The notes beneath the pieces were generated by a model. The model searched no databases and was not told the DNA's origin. It worked only from the letters and a program-made list of their open reading frames with translations. Shown piece by piece: positions 6,125 through 6,171 of a stretch of DNA of 6,171 bases. Source of the DNA: an uncultured Muribaculaceae bacterium. GTDB lineage: Bacteria; Bacteroidota; Bacteroidia; Bacteroidales; Muribaculaceae. The stretch lies in NCBI GenBank assembly GCA_947178235.1, contig CAMWXQ010000075.1, positions 1-6,171 of the forward strand, read 5' to 3'. Within the stretch, counting starts at the first letter, position 1; each line of letters starts with the position of its first letter. The translations under genes were made by a program, and so were the position numbers.

Positions 6125-6171
6125 GTTGAATCCCGGTAGCCCCTGTATATCAAGCTATCGGGTTTTGTTTT
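6125..6171 (+). ncRNA. Candidate short RNA next to the Abi gene (possible RNA antitoxin)
   Basis: A transcript from the promoter at 6090-6120 would meet an intrinsic terminator after about 46 nt and contains no usable open reading frame. The 9-bp stem (6132-6140 with 6154-6162) leaves a 13-base loop ending TCAA (6150-6153), which complements TTGA at the 5' end (6126-6129). The two helices would abut as an H-type pseudoknot. AbiF-type genes are reported to be stably accompanied by a conserved non-coding RNA that acts as antitoxin, and this position suits one. The alternative is an attenuator leader for a gene beyond the right edge, which cannot be excluded because the window ends in the T-tract. 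The 5' end is a prediction. Confidence 0.5.
6132..6171 (+). terminator. Intrinsic terminator of the short RNA
   Basis: CCCGGTAGC (6132-6140) pairs with GCTATCGGG (6154-6162) over nine base pairs, including one G-U pair, and is followed immediately by TTTTGTTTT to the window edge. It begins only about 7 nt after the predicted transcription start. Confidence 0.75.

Noticed and set aside
6100..6171. A short RNA on the minus strand instead (weak CACT/AGTG hairpin followed by a T-rich run at 6109-6100)
   Set aside because: The stem has only four base pairs with an 8-base loop and no minus-strand promoter is visible, while the plus strand has an exact promoter and a 9-bp stem followed by TTTTGTTTT. 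It cannot be fully excluded because the window ends here.
1..6171. CRISPR array, insertion sequence, tRNA or rRNA
   Set aside because: I saw no spaced direct repeats of CRISPR size, no transposase or terminal inverted repeats, and no tRNA or rRNA sequence.

Overview
The window looks like a chromosome fragment of a GC-rich gut member of the order Bacteroidales, probably close to Muribaculaceae. I infer this from four promoters with the Bacteroidota -7 box TAnnTTTG, the absence of Shine-Dalgarno sequences, AT-rich leaders before GC-rich genes, a type IX-like C-terminal sorting tail and a lipoprotein with an SDDDD surface-export signal. The genus is inference; no rRNA or marker gene is present.

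Layout: (1) 3-1430 (+) is the 3' part of a large secreted protein with helical repeats, an F5/8-type C (discoidin-like) domain and a sorting tail, followed by a strong intrinsic terminator. (2) 1560-1856 (-) encodes a small thioredoxin-fold protein without any cysteine. (3) 1992-3152 (+) encodes an AAA_14/DUF4143 ATPase. Its textbook promoter is overlaid by a perfect 14-bp inverted repeat. (4) 3197-4585 (-) encodes an exported PhoA-family alkaline phosphatase with all its main catalytic residues. It converges on the ATPase gene across a 20-bp perfect hairpin. (5) 4835-5302 (+) encodes a surface lipoprotein with a lipocalin-like domain, divergent from the phosphatase. (6) 5345-6058 (-) encodes an Abi_2/AbiF-type HEPN protein. 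Its last codons lie inside a second 20-bp perfect hairpin. (7) 6090-6171 (+) is a compact unit of perfect promoter, about 46 nt of RNA and intrinsic terminator. It lies directly upstream of and divergent from the Abi gene.

The genes are mostly single transcription units in alternating orientation rather than an operon. The most interesting part is the right end. A HEPN RNase-like Abi protein with no recognisable promoter of its own sits beside a strongly promoted short RNA that could fold into an H-type pseudoknot. This arrangement fits an AbiF-like toxin with an RNA antitoxin, the group from which Cas13 has been proposed to descend. The pairing is inferred from layout and motifs and has not been proven.
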